DNA of 64,000 bases from Rhizobium sp. Q54 (GCA_945947575.1 CAMEYM010000013.1:1-64000); one strand, 5' to 3'; positions 18,526 to 28,390 are shown, counted from the first letter of the stretch. Notes: generated by a model from the sequence alone, not told the origin. Program-made: numbers and translations.

Positions 18526-19652
18526 CAGGCGGACCTCAGCCGACGCGGCCACGCCAAGTGCAGCTGCGGCCAGCGGCGCACGCGCAGCACGAACAGGGCC
18601 GCAAACATCGCGACGATCGGCGCCAAGTACAGGAACGGCGTCAGCTCCGAGCGCCGCACGATGATCGAGTGCAGGCCGAGTCCCATCGCTTCAATGAGAA
18701 CCGCCGCGACCGACGCCAGGATGATGCGGCCCCATTCGCCGCGCCGGTTGAACTCGCCCGACAGCAGCGCGGCGATGGCGATCGCCGCCAGCACCAGGGC
18801 GTAGAGCGGCGCTACCAGGCGGTTGTGACCTTCGGCGCGCAGCTCGTTGGCGTAGGCGCGGTCGTTGCGGGTGTCCTCCGGCCACAAGAGGGTCGCAAGG
18901 TAGCGCTCGGCCGGCTCGCGCCAACGCGTGCCGGGCGTCTCGCCAAGAATGTCGAGGTCGAGCGCGTTGCGCTCGAAGGTCATCAGCGTGACCTGCTGCT
19001 CTTTGACGCGCAGCTCCTGGCGATTGCCCTCGAACAGCACGAAGCGGGGCACGCCGTTCTCGCCCATCAGCAGCAGGCCGCGCTCGGCCATCAGCGTCAC
19101 CGCGACCTCGGGGTCGCGGCGGTAGTGCACCAGGATGCCGCGCAGCTCGCCGTTGGGTCCGCGCTCGCGAATGAAGGCGGTGACGCCCTTCGTGATGGCG
19201 TTGAACTCGCCGTCCTGCAGGAGCACCGCCGCCTGGTTGCTGCGGATGACGAACTGCAGGTCCTTGAATGTGCGGAAGCCGAGCGGCATCAGATACAGCG
19301 AGATGACGAAGCCGATCAGGGTGACGATGCCGGCCAGCGCCAGTGCCGGCACGGCCAGGGCGTTTGGGCTAAACCCCGCCGCCCGCATCACCACAAGCTC
19401 ACTGTCGTAGGTAAGGCGGTGGTAGGTGTAGACGATGGTCGCGAACAGCGCGATCGGCAGGATCAGCAGCAGGAACCCTGGCGTCAGCAGCAGCAACAGG
19501 TACAGGAACCGCGTCCCCGACAGGCCGCGGTTGATGATCATGTCGACGAACGTCAGGCTCTGGGTCAGCCACACCACCGCCGCCAGGGCGACCGTGGTGA
19601 ACACGAGCGGCCCCGCCAGCTGGCGCAGGATGTAGCGCGACACATGATTCAC
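18525..19652 (-). CDS. lptF: LPS export ABC transporter permease LptF
   Basis: 375-aa YjgP/YjgQ permease, the partner of LptG. It starts with MNHVSRYILRQLAGPLVF from GTG 19652, has three helices before a periplasmic domain (about 135-270), and three helices after it ending in VLRVRRWPQL. The motif ELVVMRAAGFSP after helix 3 matches the coupling region of LptF proteins. The longer frame to 19694 would extend across promoter-like TATACT sequence. First gene of the lptF-lptG-lptD-surA-pdxA-rsmA unit, divergent from the SDR-like gene. Confidence 0.93.
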   Translation of the reverse strand: MNHVSRYILRQLAGPLVFTTVALAAVVWLTQSLTFVDMIINRGLSGTRFLYLLLLLTPGFLLLILPIALFATIVYTYHRLTYDSELVVMRAAGFSPNALAVPALALAGIVTLIGFVISLYLMPLGFRTFKDLQFVIRSNQAAVLLQDGEFNAITKGVTAFIRERGPNGELRGILVHYRRDPEVAVTLMAERGLLLMGENGVPRFVLFEGNRQELRVKEQQVTLMTFERNALDLDILGETPGTRWREPAERYLATLLWPEDTRNDRAYANELRAEGHNRLVAPLYALVLAAIAIAALLSGEFNRRGEWGRIILASVAAVLIEAMGLGLHSIIVRRSELTPFLYLAPIVAMFAALFVLRVRRWPQLHLAWPRRLRSA

Positions 19653-19735
19653 CGGGCCAGTATACGCAGGTCGGAAGCCAAGGGAATCTGCCAAGTGGCG
19701 ACCCAGTATAGGCCGGACACCGCAGGAGGTTGCGC

Positions 19736-20614
19736 GTGCGCGTAGCCGTGCTCGGCGCCACGGGCAAGACCGGCCGCTACCTCGTCGCGCGCCTGTGCCA
19801 CGACGGTCACGCGGTGGTAGCGCTGTCTCGCAAGCTCGACCGGCTCGACGCCGTCGACGGGTGCGCCACCCGGCGGCAAGCCGACATCCTGCAACGCGAC
19901 ACCATCGTGGCGGCGCTTGCGGACGCCGAGTGCGTCGTCAGCCTCGCCCACGCCAGCCTCGCCGAGCCGCTGCTCGCCGCGCTGCCGCCGCTCTGTCGCT
20001 GGGTTGTGCTGACCGGGTCCGTGCGCCGATCGACGGCGCTGCCCGACCCCGGCGCCGACGGGGTGCGCCGCGGCGAAGCCGCGTTCCGTGCCTGGATCGC
20101 CGCCGGCGGCCGCGGCGTCATGCTGCATCCCTCGATGATCTTCGGCGCTCCCGACGACCGCAACGTCGGACGCCTGCTGCGGTTCATGCGACGCTGGCCG
20201 CGCGCGCTGCCCCTCGTGGTGCCGTTGCCGGGCGGCGGCCGCCACACGGTGCAGCCGGTCTACTTCGAAGACCTTGTCGCGGCGTTTGCCGCCGCCGTGA
20301 CACCGTCGCGCGCCTTGCCGCTCGACATCGAGATCGTCGGACCGCAGCCGATGCAGTACTGCGACCTGGTGCGTGCGACCGCCGCTGCGCTCGGTCGCCG
20401 CGCGTGGATCGTGCCGTTGCCGCTGTCGCTACTTGTCGGCGTCGCGTACGTCGCCGCCACCCTCGGATTCAAAGTCCCGTTCACCGCCGCCGAGCTCCGT
20501 CGCGGCACGGAGAGCAAACGTTTCGCCGTCGAGCCGATGCAGACCCTGTTGGGCGTCCGACCGCGCGCCTTCGACGTCGGCGTGCGCGAGAAAGTGACGC
20601 GCGGCTGGTTCTGA
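19736..20614 (+). CDS. NAD(P)-binding atypical short-chain dehydrogenase-like protein
   Basis: 292 aa from GTG 19736, which has a strong AGGAGG six bases upstream; the TTG at 19730 abuts that site and is unlikely. The N-terminus has a Rossmann nucleotide-binding loop, VAVLGATGKTGRYLVARL, as in NmrA/atypical SDR proteins. The classic Tyr-x3-Lys catalytic pair is not evident, and the sequence has a C-terminal hydrophobic stretch (LPLSLLVGVAYVAATLGF). Substrate unknown. Divergent from lptF with about 80 bp between them. Confidence 0.75.
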   Translation: MRVAVLGATGKTGRYLVARLCHDGHAVVALSRKLDRLDAVDGCATRRQADILQRDTIVAALADAECVVSLAHASLAEPLLAALPPLCRWVVLTGSVRRSTALPDPGADGVRRGEAAFRAWIAAGGRGVMLHPSMIFGAPDDRNVGRLLRFMRRWPRALPLVVPLPGGGRHTVQPVYFEDLVAAFAAAVTPSRALPLDIEIVGPQPMQYCDLVRATAAALGRRAWIVPLPLSLLVGVAYVAATLGFKVPFTAAELRRGTESKRFAVEPMQTLLGVRPRAFDVGVREKVTRGWF

Positions 20615-20846
20615 GACAGCGAGATCACATCGCCGGGACTGGCTTGATCGTATCCGCAGCCGCACTACATGGCGGGGGTCTGGCGCAGTGCGGAAGGTTT
20701 GTGCCCATAGATCGCCCATATTGTTGGTGAGCGCCCTACGCCGGATCGCTTGCCGGCATGTTTTTTCCGGGAGGCGCGCCCGGTAAGATGCACCGCCCAT
20801 TGCGGTTTGCGCGGGGCTCTTGTCCACGATCCGTCGAGGAGCATTC

Positions 20847-22346
20847 ATGAAGGTCTCTTTTGCTGGCACCACGATTCCGTCCGACGGTGCTTTGGCGCTC
20901 GGTGTGGCGAAGGGCGGCAAGCTCGGAGCCCTCGCGGCCTCCGTGGATAAGAAGAGCAAGGGCGGCGTGCGCCGCGCCATCAAGGCGGCCAGTCGCTTCG
21001 AAGGCGACAAGGGTCAATCGCTCGAGATCCTCGCCCCGTCCGGCACGCGTCTTTCGCGTCTCATCCTGGTCGGCCTCGGCAAGCCGGAGGACTTCGATAC
21101 CCGCGCCGCCGAGGTGCTCGGCGCCAACGTCGCGCGGCGCGTGTCGGCCACCGGCGACACCAAGGTCGCCATCGCGCTCGACGTGACCAAGGGTTTCAAG
21201 ATCGATGAGGACAAGCTGTCGGCGCGGATCGCCTTCGGCGCGCGTCTCGGCAGCTACCGCTTCGATCGCTACCGGACCAAGGAGAAGCCGGACAAAAAGC
21301 CGAGCCTCAAGCAGCTGACGGTACTCACGGCCGGCAACACGTCTGCGCAGAAGCGGTTCGCCATCCTCGACAAACTTGCCGAAAGCGTCTCCTTCACGCG
21401 CGATCTCGTCACCGAGCCGCCCAACGTCCTGTTCCCGAAGTCACTTGCGGCCCACGCCGAGAGTCTCGCCAGCCTCGGCGTGAAGGTCGAAGTGCTCGGC
21501 ATCGCCAAGCTGCAGAAACTCGGCATGGGTTCCCTCATCGGTGTCGCGCAGGGGTCGAGCCACGAGCCCTACGTCGTCGTCATGCAGTGGAACGGCGGCA
21601 AGCCCAAAGCTCCGCCGGTCGCATTCATCGGCAAGGGCGTCACCTTCGACTCCGGTGGCCTTTCTTTGAAGCCGGCTTCCGGCATGGAAGAGATGAAGTT
21701 CGACATGGCCGGCTCGGCCGCGGTGATTGGCACGATGCGTGCGCTCGCCGCGCGTAAGGCGAAGGTCAACGCCGTGGGCGTCGTCGGCCTCGTCGAGAAC
21801 ATGCCGTCCGCCAACGCGCAACGGCCCGGCGACGTCGTCACGTCCATGTCCGGGCAGACCATCGAGGTGCTCAACACCGACGCCGAGGGCCGCCTCGTGC
21901 TCGCCGACGTGCTCTGGTACGCCAAGGACCGCTTCAAGCCGGTGTTCATGGTGGATCTCGCCACGCTGACCGGCGCGATCATCGTTGCCCTCGGCCACAA
22001 CCAGGCCGGTTTGTTCTCCAACAACGACGAGCTCGCCACGCGCCTGGTCTCTGCCGGCGACGCCGAAGGCGAGAAGATGTGGCGCATGCCGCTTGGTGAG
22101 GACTACGACAAGGACATCGACTCCGACATCGCCGACATGAAGAACATCGGCACCGGCGGCAAGGCTGGCTCGATCATCGGCGCCCAGTTCCTGCAGCGCT
22201 TCGTCGGCGACACGCCGTGGGCGCACCTGGACATCGCCGGCACCGCCTGGCTGAACAAGGACAACCCGACGGCGCCCAAGGGCGCCACCGGCTACGGCGT
22301 GCGCCTCCTCAATCGCCTCGTCGCCGATCACTACGAAGAGAAGTGA
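20847..22346 (+). CDS. pepA: leucyl aminopeptidase (M17 family)
   Basis: 499 aa from ATG 20847, with GAGGAG five bases upstream. Zn-dependent M17 cytosolic aminopeptidase. Metal and catalytic residues appear in order: [17 protein letters not shown] with the conserved Lys and Asp, [11 protein letters not shown], and the family signature [12 protein letters not shown], then [13 protein letters not shown]. The N-terminal macro-like domain is about 1-165. Some PepA proteins also bind DNA; nothing here tests that. Directly coupled to holC by a GTGA overlap, a conserved alphaproteobacterial pairing. Confidence 0.94.
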   Translation: MKVSFAGTTIPSDGALALGVAKGGKLGALAASVDKKSKGGVRRAIKAASRFEGDKGQSLEILAPSGTRLSRLILVGLGKPEDFDTRAAEVLGANVARRVSATGDTKVAIALDVTKGFKIDEDKLSARIAFGARLGSYRFDRYRTKEKPDKKPSLKQLTVLTAGNTSAQKRFAILDKLAESVSFTRDLVTEPPNVLFPKSLAAHAESLASLGVKVEVLGIAKLQKLGMGSLIGVAQGSSHEPYVVVMQWNGGKPKAPPVAFIGKGVTFDSGGLSLKPASGMEEMKFDMAGSAAVIGTMRALAARKAKVNAVGVVGLVENMPSANAQRPGDVVTSMSGQTIEVLNTDAEGRLVLADVLWYAKDRFKPVFMVDLATLTGAIIVALGHNQAGLFSNNDELATRLVSAGDAEGEKMWRMPLGEDYDKDIDSDIADMKNIGTGGKAGSIIGAQFLQRFVGDTPWAHLDIAGTAWLNKDNPTAPKGATGYGVRLLNRLVADHYEEK

Positions 22347-22795
22347 CCGAAGTCTCGTTCTATCACCTGCAGCGCGTCGGCCTGGACCGCGCGCTGCCCA
22401 AGCTTCTCGAGAAGGCGCTGGAACGCGGCCTGCGCGTTCTCGTGCGCGCCGGCTCCGACGATCGCGTCGAAGCGCTCAACGCGGCGTTGTGGACCTACGA
22501 CCCCGACTCGTTCCTGCCCCACGGCAGCAAAGCCGACGGCAACTCTGCCCAGCAGCCGATCTACCTGACGGCAGACGCCGCAGAGAACCCCAACGCCGCC
22601 ACCATGCTGGTGCTGGTGGATGGCATGGAGGCCGAGGACGTCGGCACCTTCGCCCGCGTCCTCGACATGTTCGACGGCAATGACGCCGAGGCGGTGGAGG
22701 CGGCCCGCGCCCGCTGGCGCACCCTCCAGGCCGGTGGCCACGCGCTCACCTACTGGCAGCAGACCGACTCTGGCGGCTGGGAGAAGAAGACCTAG
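22343..22795 (+). CDS. holC: DNA polymerase III chi subunit
   Basis: 150 aa. The GTG at 22343 overlaps the pepA stop (GTGA). Features of HolC are the start [20 protein letters not shown], the central [13 protein letters not shown] and [18 protein letters not shown], and the C-terminal [20 protein letters not shown]. Chi bridges the clamp loader and SSB at the replication fork. Length and partner gene (pepA upstream, ndk downstream) match other alphaproteobacteria. Confidence 0.92.
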   Translation: MTEVSFYHLQRVGLDRALPKLLEKALERGLRVLVRAGSDDRVEALNAALWTYDPDSFLPHGSKADGNSAQQPIYLTADAAENPNAATMLVLVDGMEAEDVGTFARVLDMFDGNDAEAVEAARARWRTLQAGGHALTYWQQTDSGGWEKKT

Positions 22796-22799
22796 TGCC

Positions 22800-22828
22800 T
22801 TGCGGGCGCCACAACGCGCCAGTATAAG
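22800..22828 (+). promoter_or_regulatory. candidate sigma-70 promoter for ndk
   Basis: TTGCGG at 22800-22805 and TATAAG at 22823-22828 are separated by 17 bases, ahead of the ndk ribosome site GGAGG. Spacing is ideal. The -35 hexamer fits the TTG-rich alphaproteobacterial form. Confidence 0.5.
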
Positions 22829-22859
22829 CCGCGCCACACTTTAGATATTGGAGGCGACC

Positions 22860-23282
22860 ATGGCGCGCGAGCGCACCTTTTCGATCATCAAGCCCGACGC
22901 GACCGCGCGCAACCTGACCGGTTCGATCAACCAGCGTCTCGAGACGGCGGGCCTGCGTATCGTCGCCCAGCGTCGCGCCCGTCTCACCCGGGCCCAGGCC
23001 GAGGGCTTCTACGCCGAGCACAAGGCGCGGCCGTTCTTCGACTCCCTGTGCGCGTTCATGACCTCCGGTCCGGTCGTGCTGCAGGTGCTGGAAGGCGAGG
23101 GCGCCATCGCCAAGAACCGCGAGACCATGGGCGCCACCAATCCGGCCAACGCCAACCCCGGCACCATCCGCAAGGACTTCGCCGAGAGCGTCGAGCGCAA
23201 CTCGGTGCACGGCTCCGACTCGCCGACGTCCGCTGCCCGCGAGATCTCCTACTTCTTTGCTGAGACCGAGATCGTTGGCTGA
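22860..23282 (+). CDS. ndk: nucleoside diphosphate kinase
   Basis: 140 aa from ATG 22860 with GGAGG upstream. Transfers the gamma phosphate between NTPs and NDPs via a phosphohistidine. The opening [16 protein letters not shown], the nucleotide-binding [17 protein letters not shown], and the active-site His in [13 protein letters not shown] are all present. The last 34 bp overlap the end of the convergent purN gene, so the two mRNAs share antisense 3' ends. Confidence 0.96.
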   Translation: MARERTFSIIKPDATARNLTGSINQRLETAGLRIVAQRRARLTRAQAEGFYAEHKARPFFDSLCAFMTSGPVVLQVLEGEGAIAKNRETMGATNPANANPGTIRKDFAESVERNSVHGSDSPTSAAREISYFFAETEIVG

Positions 23283-23950
23283 GGATTGAAATACACGGCG
23301 GCAGGTGCCGCCGCTCCGTCGATCGTCACGCGGGCGCCTTGAACGTGCACGCGACCCTCGGCGATCCAGCGCACCACCTGCGGATAGATGTGGTGCTCTG
23401 AGCTCGTGACGCGAGTCGCAAGCGTGTCGGCCGTGTCGCCGATCTGCACCGGCACCGCCACTTGGGCGATGATTGGTCCGACATCTACCTCGCTGCGCAC
23501 GTAGTGCACGGTGCAGCCGGCGAAGCGCACACCTGAGGCGATCGCCCGTTCATGGGTGTGCAGGCCTGGGAACGCGGGCAGCAGCGACGGATGGATGTTG
23601 ATCAGGCGGTCGCGGAACGCCGCCACGAACCCCGGCGTCAGGATGCGCATGAAGCCGGCGAGGCATACGAGTTCGGCGCCCGCAGCGACCAGCTGTTCCT
23701 GCGCCGCCTTGTCGAAGGCCTCGCGCGAGCCAATCTGCTTATGGTCGATGACCGCGGTGGCGAGCCCGGCCTGCTCGGCGCGCCGCAGCGCCTGGGCGCC
23801 GGGTACGTTCGACAGGACCAGCACGATGCGCGCCGGGAAATCCAGCTTAGCGCACGCATCGATGAGTGCCTGCAGGTTGGAGCCGCGGCCGGAAGCGAGG
23901 ACCGCGACGGCCATGCGCGGGCTGGCTTGGTTGCTGGTTTTCCCGCTCAT
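23249..23950 (-). CDS. purN: phosphoribosylglycinamide formyltransferase
   Basis: 233 aa. Uses 10-formyl-tetrahydrofolate to formylate GAR in purine synthesis. Motifs: [17 protein letters not shown] (phosphate loop), [31 protein letters not shown] with catalytic Asn and His, and the Asp in SEVDVGPII. The C-terminal tail ([13 protein letters not shown]) reaches into the convergent ndk end. purM, the usual neighbour, is not in this window. Confidence 0.95.
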   Translation of the reverse strand: MSGKTSNQASPRMAVAVLASGRGSNLQALIDACAKLDFPARIVLVLSNVPGAQALRRAEQAGLATAVIDHKQIGSREAFDKAAQEQLVAAGAELVCLAGFMRILTPGFVAAFRDRLINIHPSLLPAFPGLHTHERAIASGVRFAGCTVHYVRSEVDVGPIIAQVAVPVQIGDTADTLATRVTSSEHHIYPQVVRWIAEGRVHVQGARVTIDGAAAPAAVYFNPQPTISVSAKK

Positions 23951-24036
23951 CCAGTATGCTGCCCGACGGAGCGTTCACCATACTTGAACCAGTTGGCGAT
24001 GCAATGCCGCCCAGGGCCCGTGGCGCCGCGCGAGGC

Positions 24037-25188
24037 ATGTCGCACGGGCGCGTGCGCAACGGGGCCATATGGCGCGCGCGCGTGCGCGCGTTGGGAGCGG
24101 CGTTAGCCGTTCTGCTGACGCTGTGGCTCGCCGTCGCTGCAGCTCCGGCTGTGGCGCAGGGCGTATTCGTTGTGGACGGCATCCGCGTGGACGCGACCGC
24201 CGCCGACGCCAACGCCGCGCGCGAGGTCGCCCTGGCCACCGGTACCCGCGAGGCCTACCGCAAGCTCTTGGAGCAGATCGTGCCGCGCGAGTTCCACGCG
24301 CGCCTGCCCGATCCGCGCGCGCCCGACCTTACCGGCATGGTGTTCAGCCTGCAGGTTGAGAACGAGCGCACTTCGCCGACGCGCTACCTCGCCAACCTGA
24401 CGGTAAGTTTTAGGCGCGACGCCATCCGCGCGCTGTTGCAGCGCTCGCAAGTGCCATTCGCCGAGACCGCCAGCCGCCCGGTGCTGATCGTGCCGGTCTA
24501 CAACGCCGCCGGCGCAACCCTGTTGTGGGATGACCCGAACCCGTGGCGCCAGGCGTGGGGCTTCGCCCGCGACCGCAACAGCCTCTCGCCGATGGTGCTC
24601 GCCAACGGCGACCTTACCGACGTCGGCCTGATTAGCGCCGCCCAAGCCGCCGGTGGGGACCGCAGCCGCTTGTCGGCCATCGCCCAGCGCTATGGCGTCG
24701 AGGATGTCTTGGTCGCTCAGGCCAATCTGCGCTTCGAGATCGGCAGCCGCATTCCGTCCATCGACATCGTCCTGCGCCGCTTCGGCCCGTCCGGCGAGGG
24801 CACCACCATTGAGGGCTTCCGGGGCGAAGCCGCTGAACCGGTGCAGGCGCTGCTGGCGCGCGCCGTCGCGTCCATCGTCACCGGCATCGAGGAGCGCTGG
24901 AAGCGGGAGCACTTGCTCGCATTCGGCAATGAAGCGGTTCTTTCCGCCAACGTTCCGCTCGCCACGCTTGGCGACTGGATCGGCATTCGCCAGCGCCTGG
25001 AACGCGCTCCGGAGATCAAGGCCGTCGAGCTCGCCGAGATCTCCACCACCGGTGCCCAGGTGATGCTGCGCTACTTCGGCCAGGCCGGCAGCCTTGTCAC
25101 GGCGTTGGCCCAACGTGGCATGATACTGTCCGAAAGCGGCGGCTACTGGACGCTCACCCTGCGGCCAGGCGCTCCCGCCCTCAATTGA
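24037..25188 (+). CDS. DUF2066 domain exported protein
   Basis: 383 aa from ATG 24037; ATG 24004 is an alternative, and longer frames would cross into the purN promoter. The basic n-region and hydrophobic ALGAALAVLLTLWLAVAAAPAVA form a signal peptide or anchor. The body carries the DUF2066 pattern: GIRVDATAADANAAREVALATG, EAYRKLLEQIVP, VSFRRDAIRALL and RPVLIVPVY. Family function is unestablished. It heads a tight run with a CDP-alcohol phosphatidyltransferase, an AI-2E permease and hdaA, the usual alphaproteobacterial order. Confidence 0.85.
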   Translation: MSHGRVRNGAIWRARVRALGAALAVLLTLWLAVAAAPAVAQGVFVVDGIRVDATAADANAAREVALATGTREAYRKLLEQIVPREFHARLPDPRAPDLTGMVFSLQVENERTSPTRYLANLTVSFRRDAIRALLQRSQVPFAETASRPVLIVPVYNAAGATLLWDDPNPWRQAWGFARDRNSLSPMVLANGDLTDVGLISAAQAAGGDRSRLSAIAQRYGVEDVLVAQANLRFEIGSRIPSIDIVLRRFGPSGEGTTIEGFRGEAAEPVQALLARAVASIVTGIEERWKREHLLAFGNEAVLSANVPLATLGDWIGIRQRLERAPEIKAVELAEISTTGAQVMLRYFGQAGSLVTALAQRGMILSESGGYWTLTLRPGAPALN

Positions 25189-25197
25189 GCCCCGCGC

Positions 25198-25755
25198 GTG
25201 AACATTGCCAACTTCATCACTCTCGGGCGCTTGTTCGCGGTACCGGTGACGATTTGGCTGATCCTCGGCGATCGCCTGGCGGTAGCTTTCTGGGTATTCG
25301 TCATCGCGGGCATCTCGGATGCGCTCGATGGCTGGGTCGCGAAGCGCTACAACCTCGTCACCGAGCTCGGCAGCACCCTCGATCCGGTCGCCGACAAGGC
25401 GCTGCTCGTGGCGGTCTACGTGACGCTCGGTTCCGCGGGGCATTTGCCCGACTGGTTGGTGATCCTGGTGGTGTTCCGCGACTTCGCCATCCTTGGGGGT
25501 GCCCTCTTGGCGCGCACTCTGCGCCTCGAGGTGCAGTTCGAGCCGATGCGCATCAGCAAGATCAATACTGTCGCGCAAATCGCACTGGCAGCCGCGGTGC
25601 TCGGCCAGTACGCGTCGGCGTTCCTCCAGACCTGGACCACCGGTATCGGCACCTGGTTGCTGATGGCGTTGGTCACCATCACCACGCTGTGGTCCGGCAC
25701 CAGCTACCTCATCCGCTTCAGCGAGCAGGCTCGCTCGACCAAGCCCGGCGCCTGA
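25198..25755 (+). CDS. CDP-alcohol phosphatidyltransferase (PgsA-like)
   Basis: 185 aa, GTG start ten bases after the DUF2066 gene. Contains the family catalytic motif in SDALDGWVAKRYNLVTELGS followed by TLDPVADK, that is D-x2-DG-x2-A-x-R-x8-G-x3-D-x3-D, inside the second of about five membrane helices. The enzyme displaces CMP from a CDP-linked lipid, most likely making phosphatidylglycerophosphate or a related phospholipid; the alcohol substrate cannot be fixed from the motif alone. Confidence 0.88.
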   Translation: MNIANFITLGRLFAVPVTIWLILGDRLAVAFWVFVIAGISDALDGWVAKRYNLVTELGSTLDPVADKALLVAVYVTLGSAGHLPDWLVILVVFRDFAILGGALLARTLRLEVQFEPMRISKINTVAQIALAAAVLGQYASAFLQTWTTGIGTWLLMALVTITTLWSGTSYLIRFSEQARSTKPGA

Positions 25756-25756
25756 C

Positions 25757-26827
25757 ATGAACGCGCGCCAGCAGGTTCTTTTTTGGCTGATCAGCCTGCT
25801 GCTGTTCGGCGCCGTCGTTTATGTGCTGCGCCCAGTTCTGTTGCCGTTCGTGGCGGCCATGGCCGTCGCCTACCTGCTCGATCCGGCGGCCGACCGATTG
25901 GAGCGTTGGAACTTCTCGCGCAACGCCGCGACCTGGATGCTGACGGTCGGGTTCTTCTCGATCATCGTGCTGGGGCTGCTGCTGCTGGCGCCGCTGCTCT
26001 ACAGCCAGATCATCGGCTTCATCGACCGGCTGCCGGAATACATTGAGAGCGCGCGTGCCTGGCTGCTGCCTCTCATCGACCGCCTAGTCGAGCGCATCCC
26101 CATGCTCGGTGATCCCAACGCGCTGTGGCAAAACACCGCAGGTCTCGCAACGGGGTGGACCTCGTGGGTTGGCGTTGGCGTGGCCGGCCTGTGGAACCGC
26201 GGCCTCGCGCTGTTCAATCTGCTGTCGCTGCTGCTCATCACGCCGGTGGTGTCGTTCTACCTGCTGCGTGATTGGCATAGCTTCGTCGCCGTACTCGACT
26301 CGTTGCTGCCGCGTCAGCACGCGGACACCATCCGCGAGCAGGCGCGCCGCATCGACGAAGTCCTCGCCGCCTTCGTGCGCGGCCAAGGCCTGGTGGCGCT
26401 CGCCGACGGCGTCGTCTACGGGCTCGGCCTGTCGTTCGTCGGCCTCGAGTTCGGATTGGTGATCGGGCTAGGGGCGGGGCTGCTGTCGTTCGTGCCGTAC
26501 CTCGGCGCGCTGCTCGGCTCGTTCACCGCCATGATGGTCGCACTGCTGCAATGGGGTCTCGACCCGATCCAGTTGGTGCTGGTCGCGGCAGTATTCGTCA
26601 TCGGCCAGCTGCTCGAGAACGCCGTGTGGCAGCCACGCCTGCTCGGCAGCCGCGTCGGCTTGCACCCGGTGTGGATCATCTTCGGCGTACTTACCGGCGC
26701 ATCGCTGTTCGGCTTTGTCGGTGTGCTCCTCGCCGTGCCGACCGCCGCGGCGATCGGTGTGCTGATCCGGTTCGGCCTCGATCGCTACCGGCAGAGTCGC
26801 ATATATCGCGGACCCGATGCGGCGTGA
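25757..26827 (+). CDS. AI-2E family transporter / PerM-like permease
   Basis: 356 aa with about eight hydrophobic helices. Family marks include the early VLLPFVAAMAVAYLLDPAADRLER, the middle FVRGQGLVALADGVVYGLGL, and the later LLSFVPYLGALLGSFTAM and GLHPVWIIFGVLTGASLFG. Members export signalling molecules or act in Na+/H+ exchange, so the substrate is open. ATG follows the upstream TGA by one base. Its own stop overlaps the hdaA GTG (GTGA). Confidence 0.88.
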   Translation: MNARQQVLFWLISLLLFGAVVYVLRPVLLPFVAAMAVAYLLDPAADRLERWNFSRNAATWMLTVGFFSIIVLGLLLLAPLLYSQIIGFIDRLPEYIESARAWLLPLIDRLVERIPMLGDPNALWQNTAGLATGWTSWVGVGVAGLWNRGLALFNLLSLLLITPVVSFYLLRDWHSFVAVLDSLLPRQHADTIREQARRIDEVLAAFVRGQGLVALADGVVYGLGLSFVGLEFGLVIGLGAGLLSFVPYLGALLGSFTAMMVALLQWGLDPIQLVLVAAVFVIGQLLENAVWQPRLLGSRVGLHPVWIIFGVLTGASLFGFVGVLLAVPTAAAIGVLIRFGLDRYRQSRIYRGPDAA

Positions 26828-27495
26828 GCGGCCAGGGCAAGGGACCCGGTACCGGCGTACAGCTGCCGCTCGACCTCGGCCATCGCCGTGCCATGGGGCG
26901 CGACGATTTCCTCGTCTCGGTCGCCAACGAGGAAGCCGTCCGTTGGATCGACCGTTGGCCTGACTGGCCGCCGCCCGGCATCGTCATCGCTGGCCCGCCG
27001 GGCTCCGGCAAGACCCACCTCGCGCACGTCTGGGCGGCGCGGTCCGGAGCGACCTTTGCGGCGCCCGACCTGAATGCGGTACCCGCGCGGGGGCCGATCG
27101 TCGTTGATGACGCCGACCGCGCGCCGGAGCGCGAACTCCTGTTCCTCTTCAACGCGGCACGCGCCAACGCCGCGACCTTGCTCCTCATCGCGGGGCGCCC
27201 GCCGGCGCAGTGGGCCATCAAGCTGCCGGACCTGCGCTCGCGTCTCGGCACTCTAACGGTGGCTGAGATCGCCGCCCCCGACGACGCGCTGCTCGCCGCC
27301 GTCTTGATGAAGCACTTCGCCGACCGCCAGATGCAGGTGCCGCCGGAAGTCCTGTCCTTCCTGTTGGCGCGGCTGGAGCGCTCGTTCGAGGCGGCGGCGC
27401 GCGCGGCCGCTGCCCTAGACCGGGCGGCCCTGGCCCGCCGGCGTCCGCTCACCCTCCCGCTGGCGCGCGAGGTCCTTACCGAGCTTGAGATTTGA
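26824..27495 (+). CDS. hdaA: DnaA-inactivating ATPase HdaA (Hda homologue)
   Basis: 223 aa from GTG 26824, overlapping the upstream stop as GTGA. The N-terminal QLPLDL is the beta-clamp-binding hexapeptide of Hda proteins. The AAA+ core shows Walker A GPPGSGKTHLAHVW, Walker B IVVDDADR and an arginine-rich sensor stretch DLRSRLGTL. There is no C-terminal DnaA DNA-binding domain, which separates it from DnaA. Hda/HdaA, loaded on the clamp, stimulates ATP hydrolysis by DnaA to prevent over-initiation of replication. Identification rests on fold, clamp motif, size and conserved operon position. Confidence 0.88.
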   Translation: MSGQGKGPGTGVQLPLDLGHRRAMGRDDFLVSVANEEAVRWIDRWPDWPPPGIVIAGPPGSGKTHLAHVWAARSGATFAAPDLNAVPARGPIVVDDADRAPERELLFLFNAARANAATLLLIAGRPPAQWAIKLPDLRSRLGTLTVAEIAAPDDALLAAVLMKHFADRQMQVPPEVLSFLLARLERSFEAAARAAAALDRAALARRRPLTLPLAREVLTELEI

Positions 27496-27607
27496 TCGGC
27501 GCGGCATCAATTCTTTGGGATTCCGGCCGGGGGCGCCGGCCAGTCCTGCACGGCGCGCAGCGCTTGTGCTTCTATGCGCGCGGGGCGGGGGTGTGAGGTA
27601 CGTACCA

Positions 27608-28051
27608 ATGTCTATGAAGGCTCGGGTTCGCTGGATCGAGAAGCGCCTGTTCATGGGCGAGTCGGGGACGGGCCATACGGTCGTGCTCGGCACGACCGCC
27701 AGCGCGGACGGCCACAAGTTGGCACCAAGCGCCCTCGAACTGATGCTAATCGGCGCCGGCGGCTGCACGGCATGGGACGTCGTCGACATCCTCGAGAAGG
27801 GGCGTCAGGCAGTGGCGGATTGCGTCGTCGACCTCGATGCCGAGCGCGCCGAGACCGAGCCCAAGGTCTTCACGCGCATCCATATCCATTTCACGGTGTC
27901 CGGACGCGGCCTTGATCGCTCGAAGGTCGAGCGTGCCATCCAGCTGTCGGCTGACAAGTACTGCTCGGCGACCGCCATGCTCGCCAAGACCGCTGCCATC
28001 ACCCACGACTTCGAGATCGTCGAGACCGAGACCGTCGCTGTCGCGTCGTAG
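27608..28051 (+). CDS. OsmC family protein (YhfA-type)
   Basis: 147 aa from ATG 27608 with GAGG about nine bases upstream; ATG 27614 is also possible. OsmC-like fold with GHKLAPSALELMLIGAGGCTAWDVVDIL bearing the first redox Cys and the second in DKYCSATAMLAK, the two positions used for peroxide or hydroperoxide reduction in the family. Not clearly tied to neighbours. Its stop abuts the stop of the convergent small exported protein. Confidence 0.88.
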   Translation: MSMKARVRWIEKRLFMGESGTGHTVVLGTTASADGHKLAPSALELMLIGAGGCTAWDVVDILEKGRQAVADCVVDLDAERAETEPKVFTRIHIHFTVSGRGLDRSKVERAIQLSADKYCSATAMLAKTAAITHDFEIVETETVAVAS

Positions 28052-28390
28052 CTAGTAGCGGTCCGGGTCGGGGTACTGGAACAGCAGGAAGCCACCGCGC
28101 TTTCCAGTCTTCTTCACGTCCAGGGCAATCCACCGATTGCCTTCGACGATGTAAGTGAGCTCGACCTCGTCCCCGCGATGCACCTCGTACAGCGGCGAGG
28201 CCGTGTTGCCGCGTACCAGGTATGTCTCGGCCCCCACAGTCAGCGTCCGTGAGTCCGGATTGACGGCACGGACGATGCCCTCCGTGAATCCCGCGGGCTT
28301 GATCTGTGCGATGCCGACTGCAGGGACTGCCGCCATCGTCAGTCCGGCGAAGAGGGCCGCGGTGCGCATGGTCTTCCAGGAAGAGTTCAT
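28052..28390 (-). CDS. small exported protein with DUF1344-like domain
   Basis: 112 aa with a signal peptide (MRTAALFAGLTMAAVPAVGIA). The mature 80 residues form a small beta-type domain: GIVRAVNPDSRTLTVGAETY, LVRG, then GDEVELTYIVEGNRWIALDV. The same pattern recurs at the C-terminus of the next gene (GIVDRIDPVTRTMTMGANTY). DUF1344-like proteins are periplasmic and of unknown role. The ATG is preceded by GGAGG on the minus strand. Confidence 0.75.
   Translation of the reverse strand: MNSSWKTMRTAALFAGLTMAAVPAVGIAQIKPAGFTEGIVRAVNPDSRTLTVGAETYLVRGNTASPLYEVHRGDEVELTYIVEGNRWIALDVKKTGKRGGFLLFQYPDPDRY

Noticed and set aside
19650-19715. Leaderless or sigma-70 promoter for lptF using two TATACT sequences
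   Set aside because: TATACT occurs twice upstream on the minus strand, but no -35 at proper spacing exists for either, so it is not annotated.
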